From contig DGPA01000021.1 of NCBI GenBank assembly GCA_002389505.1, positions 222,280 to 286,279 of the forward strand: a stretch of 64,000 nucleotides of DNA, given 5' to 3'. This DNA comes from Halieaceae bacterium UBA4452. Lineage in GTDB: Bacteria > Pseudomonadota > Gammaproteobacteria > Pseudomonadales > Halieaceae. The position numbers were made by a program, and so were the translations under genes. Below the pieces are notes generated by a model. The model had not been told where the DNA came from. It saw nothing but the letters and a program-made list of their open reading frames with translations, and did no database searches. Below, one piece after another: positions 61,323-64,000 of this stretch. Position 1 is the first letter of the stretch. Every line of letters starts with the position of its first letter.

Positions 61323-62242
61323 GTCTGATTCTCCAATGCCTGGGTGCGTAGATCGGCGTCGGCTTGAGGGAATCCCAGTGCGGCGCGGGAATCGTAATAG
61401 CTTTGCGCGACGGCTTTTGCCAGCGTGCGGACGCGCAATATATAGCGCTGTCTCTCGGTCACACCGATTGCATGGCGGGCGTCGAGTAAATTGAACGCAT
61501 GGGATGCCTTCATAACGTGTTCGTAAGCGGGAAGGGGTAACTTTTTACCGGTCAGGCGCAGCACTTCGGATTCGCAGAAATTGAAGGTCTTCAAGAGCTG
61601 ATCCGTATCCGCCTCTTGGAAGTTGTAAGTCGACTGTTCTACTTCATTTTGGTGAAAGACATCCCCATAGGTGACAGGTCCCGACGGGGTGTGTGCCCAC
61701 ACCAGATCATAGACCGAGGATACATTTTGTAAATACATCGCCATTCTTTCCAAGCCGTAGGTAATCTCTCCGGTAACGGGGAAACACTCGATACCACCCG
61801 CTTGCTGAAAATAAGTAAACTGGGACACCTCCATGCCATTCAACCAAACCTCCCAGCCAAGCCCCCAGGCGCCTAGCGTGGGCGATTCCCAGTTGTCCTC
61901 TACAAAGCGAACATCATGTTCCAGTGCATCAACACCAATGGCGGTTAAACTGTCCAAGTAAAGCTGCTGAAAATTCCTTGGACTGGGCTTCATGACAACT
62001 TGGAATTGGTAATAATGCTGCAGCCTATTGGGGTTGTCGCCGTAGCGACCGTCTGCTGGGCGACGGCTGGGCTGCACATAAGCGGCGTTCCAATTCTCTG
62101 GCCCAATGGCGCGTAAGAACGTGGCAGGATGAAATGTCCCCGCACCTACCTCCATATCTAGCGGTTGAAGGATGACGCAGCCGTGACTGCCCCAGAAGCG
62201 CTGGAGGCGTAGAATGAGTTCTTGAAAGGTCTCGGGAATCAC
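61319..62242 (-). CDS. glyQ: Glycine-tRNA ligase alpha subunit
   Basis: A 307-aa GlyQ (start GTG at 62242). Starts with FQELILRLQRFWGSHGCVILQP; ATFLRAIGPENWNAAYVQPSRRPADGRYG-type active-site region (NWNAAYVQPSRRPADGRYG) and VWLNGMEVSQFTYFQQAGG are the family signatures. It holds the catalytic site of the bacterial alpha2beta2 enzyme. It is divergent from the acyltransferase gene; the 116-bp gap must hold both promoters. Confidence 0.98.
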   Translation of the reverse strand: MIPETFQELILRLQRFWGSHGCVILQPLDMEVGAGTFHPATFLRAIGPENWNAAYVQPSRRPADGRYGDNPNRLQHYYQFQVVMKPSPRNFQQLYLDSLTAIGVDALEHDVRFVEDNWESPTLGAWGLGWEVWLNGMEVSQFTYFQQAGGIECFPVTGEITYGLERMAMYLQNVSSVYDLVWAHTPSGPVTYGDVFHQNEVEQSTYNFQEADTDQLLKTFNFCESEVLRLTGKKLPLPAYEHVMKASHAFNLLDARHAIGVTERQRYILRVRTLAKAVAQSYYDSRAALGFPQADADLRTQALENQT

Positions 62243-62358
62243 AATGTGGTCCGCAAAAGGTGAATAGATTGTTTAGTATACCCGCGATAAGCACGGCATA
62301 ATAATGCACAGTTATCTTTACCGCGAGAAATCCCTTGTTAACATCAGTGAGGACTAAT

Positions 62359-63276
62359 GTGCGCGATCGACTTGCTCTGTGGCTAGTTAGTGCAGCACTG
62401 CGGCTTTGCGCTTGGCTGCCCTTGGAGACCGCCCGGGCGTTGGGGCGCTGGTTTGGTGCGCGGTACTGGGCGCTGGATACCCGCCGCCGTCGAATCGTTG
62501 AACGCAATATAGCGCTCGCCTATCCCCAATTACCGACCAGCGAGCAGCGACTACTGGTCCGCCAGACCCTTGAAGAGACCGGGGCGCTGGCCGCCGAAAT
62601 GGGCCATGTCTGGCTACTACCGTGGCATAAATCGGAAAAATTGATTGTCGAAACCCAGGGTACAGACGCCGTTCAAGCCGCCTTGCGTGCTGGCAAGGGC
62701 GTGATTGTTTTGGGCCCCCATTTGGGCAACTGGGAAATCCTAGGCCTGCATCTTGCTACCTTGGGCGATATGGTGGCTTTATATAAACCTGCGAAAATCC
62801 CCCAGCTAGATGGATTGATACGACGATCTCGAGAGCGCAGTGGTGGCCGTTTGGTGGCCACTGACCCTCGCGGCATCGCGGCTATTGTCAAAAGTGTGAA
62901 ACGCGGCGGCATTTCCGGCATTCTGCCCGATCAAGTACCGGATACTGAGGTGGGTGCACTGAACGTACCGTTCATGGGCGTGAAATGTGCGACCGCCGCC
63001 TTAGGGGTTAATCTGATTAACCGCGCGGGCGCATTGGGATTCATGGGCGCGGCGTTTCGAGTGCCCGGTGGTTTTAAAGTGACTTACGTGCCTGCGCCTG
63101 ATGCACTGTATGTGGATGACGCAGCGACTGCACTGACCGCAATGAATAAGGCGATTGAAGCCTTGTTGGACGGTTATGATGCCCAATATCAGTGGTTGTA
63201 CAAGCGTTTTCGCTGTCGGCCCCAGGGCCATAATGACCACTATCGTACGATAAAAACACCCAGAATCCCGGAGTAG
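62359..63276 (+). CDS. Lysophospholipid/lipid A-type acyltransferase
   Basis: A 305-aa LPLAT of the LpxL/HtrB family. The catalytic H-x4-E motif is H121-LGNW-E126 (LGPHLGNWEILG). An N-terminal hydrophobic region (LALWLVSAALRLCAWL) anchors it to the inner membrane. It would transfer a fatty acyl chain to lipid A or a related acceptor; the same gene beside glyQS and gyrB in Pseudomonas is annotated lptA-like. The GTG at 62359 follows GAGGA by 5 bp; a longer TTG start at 62335 is possible. It is followed after 2 bp by djlA. Confidence 0.9.
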   Translation: MRDRLALWLVSAALRLCAWLPLETARALGRWFGARYWALDTRRRRIVERNIALAYPQLPTSEQRLLVRQTLEETGALAAEMGHVWLLPWHKSEKLIVETQGTDAVQAALRAGKGVIVLGPHLGNWEILGLHLATLGDMVALYKPAKIPQLDGLIRRSRERSGGRLVATDPRGIAAIVKSVKRGGISGILPDQVPDTEVGALNVPFMGVKCATAALGVNLINRAGALGFMGAAFRVPGGFKVTYVPAPDALYVDDAATALTAMNKAIEALLDGYDAQYQWLYKRFRCRPQGHNDHYRTIKTPRIPE

Positions 63277-63278
63277 TG

Positions 63279-64000
63279 ATGAAGCAAATTTACGGCAAGC
63301 TGATTGCGGGGTTTATCGGTTTTATTACTTTGGGTCCGGTGGGCCTGTTGTTTGGCGTGGCTATTGGTCATGCTTTTGATCGCGGTCTCTGGCAAGCATT
63401 ACAGGCTTCGAGTCCCGAAGCCTTAGTTGCTGTTCAGCGACAGTTTCTCGACACAACGTTTGCGCTGCTTGGCTATGTGGCCAAGGCAGATGGCAGGGTG
63501 AGTGAAGCTGAAATTGCTCAGGCAGAAAGCTTGTTTAGACAGCTGCGATTAAATCCGGCGCAGCGACAATCCGCCATTCTCCGGTTTAGAGAAGGCGCTG
63601 AGCCTGGCTTTGATCCCCAGGCAACGGTGGCCGCTTTTTCTCAAACTGTAGGCGCGCGTCGCCAACTGCAGCAAACCTTGTTTGCTTTTTTGGCGACAAT
63701 GGCACTGGCTGATGGCGATCTTTGTGACACTGAACGCGAGGCGCTGCACACTATTGCTCGGCTCCTCGGTGTGTCAGCCTTGGAGGTTGACCGGCTAGTG
63801 TCAATGATTTCAGCACAGGCACGCTTTCACGCGGGCGCCGGTGGTGGGTATTCGAGCGCTGGCCGATCGGGCCAGCCGCCAAGGAACCAGTTGGCCGATG
63901 CTTATCAGGCTCTAGGCATCACTAGCAGTGCGAGCGACGCCGAGCTGAAAAGAGCGTACCGCAAGCTGATGAGTGAGAACCATCCGGACAAACTCATGTC
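63279..64000 (+). CDS. djlA: Co-chaperone DjlA (3' truncated by window edge)
   Basis: The frame starts at ATG 63279 (GGAG 5 bp upstream) and is still open at the window end, 240 codons in. An N-terminal membrane segment (LIAGFIGFITLGPVGLLFGVAIG, about 8-30) is followed by a TerB-like domain (YVAKADGRVSEAEI, MALADGDLCDTER). The start of a J domain with HPD at residues 235-237 (MSENHPDKLM) comes next. It is the membrane-bound DnaJ-type co-chaperone that stimulates DnaK. Confidence 0.9.
   Translation, partial: MKQIYGKLIAGFIGFITLGPVGLLFGVAIGHAFDRGLWQALQASSPEALVAVQRQFLDTTFALLGYVAKADGRVSEAEIAQAESLFRQLRLNPAQRQSAILRFREGAEPGFDPQATVAAFSQTVGARRQLQQTLFAFLATMALADGDLCDTEREALHTIARLLGVSALEVDRLVSMISAQARFHAGAGGGYSSAGRSGQPPRNQLADAYQALGITSSASDAELKRAYRKLMSENHPDKLM

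Noticed and set aside
1..64000. CRISPR arrays, tRNA or rRNA genes
   Set aside because: No regularly spaced direct repeats, no tRNA cloverleaf with a T-loop GTTCGA-type signal in a gap, and no rRNA segments were noticed on reading both strands; a covariance-model scan would settle small RNAs.

Overview
The window is a piece of a gammaproteobacterial chromosome that spans the replication-origin neighbourhood. From about 32.1 kb to the right end the gene order is glmS-glmU-atpCDGAHFEBI-parB-parA-rsmG-mnmG-mnmE-yidC-yidD-rnpA-rpmH / dnaA-dnaN-recF-gyrB / rmuC-glyS-glyQ / acyltransferase-djlA. This is the classic origin order of Pseudomonas and its marine relatives (Cellvibrionales/Spongiibacteraceae/Halieaceae type). 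Everything from rpmH back to glmS reads leftward and dnaA to gyrB reads rightward, so the rpmH-dnaA gap (about 51.2-51.6 kb) is the expected origin. It contains one perfect DnaA box and several near-matches. Two ParB-binding parS palindromes lie inside recF. No rRNA, tRNA or CRISPR was seen.

The left half (1-30.7 kb) is a dense catabolic gene cluster. It encodes three Rieske non-haem oxygenase alpha subunits, a Rieske ferredoxin, a cytochrome P450, a [2Fe-2S] ferredoxin and a ferredoxin reductase. It also has five short-chain dehydrogenases, two medium-chain NADP-dependent reductases, a CoA ligase and a pair of acyl-CoA dehydrogenases. An SCP2-type thiolase-like protein overlaps a DUF35 partner, and there is a thiamine-diphosphate 2-oxoacid dehydrogenase (E1alpha, E1beta, E2, no E3). 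The remainder are three SnoaL/NTF2-like proteins, a VOC protein, an ABM protein, a DUF3604 protein, a ThuA-like protein and one TetR regulator. Together this is a pathway that oxygenates a hydrophobic, probably polycyclic or side-chain-bearing molecule, activates it to a CoA thioester, and shortens it by dehydrogenation and retro-aldol or thiolytic cleavage. A steroid-like or terpenoid-like substrate is the best guess; it is not proven by the sequence.

The cluster appears to be one regulon. Seven related 18-bp motifs (ideal form ACAAAC-N6-GTTTGT) sit in seven promoter-bearing gaps, several of them overlapping a recognisable -35 box. One is in the gap shared by the TetR gene and the dehydrogenase operon.

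Between the cluster and glmS lies a 1.4-kb AT-rich island (30.7-32.1 kb) with two small membrane-protein genes and a broken gene resembling the C-terminal part of a serine recombinase. It occupies the position immediately downstream of glmS that Tn7-like elements use as an attachment site, and looks like a relic of foreign DNA.
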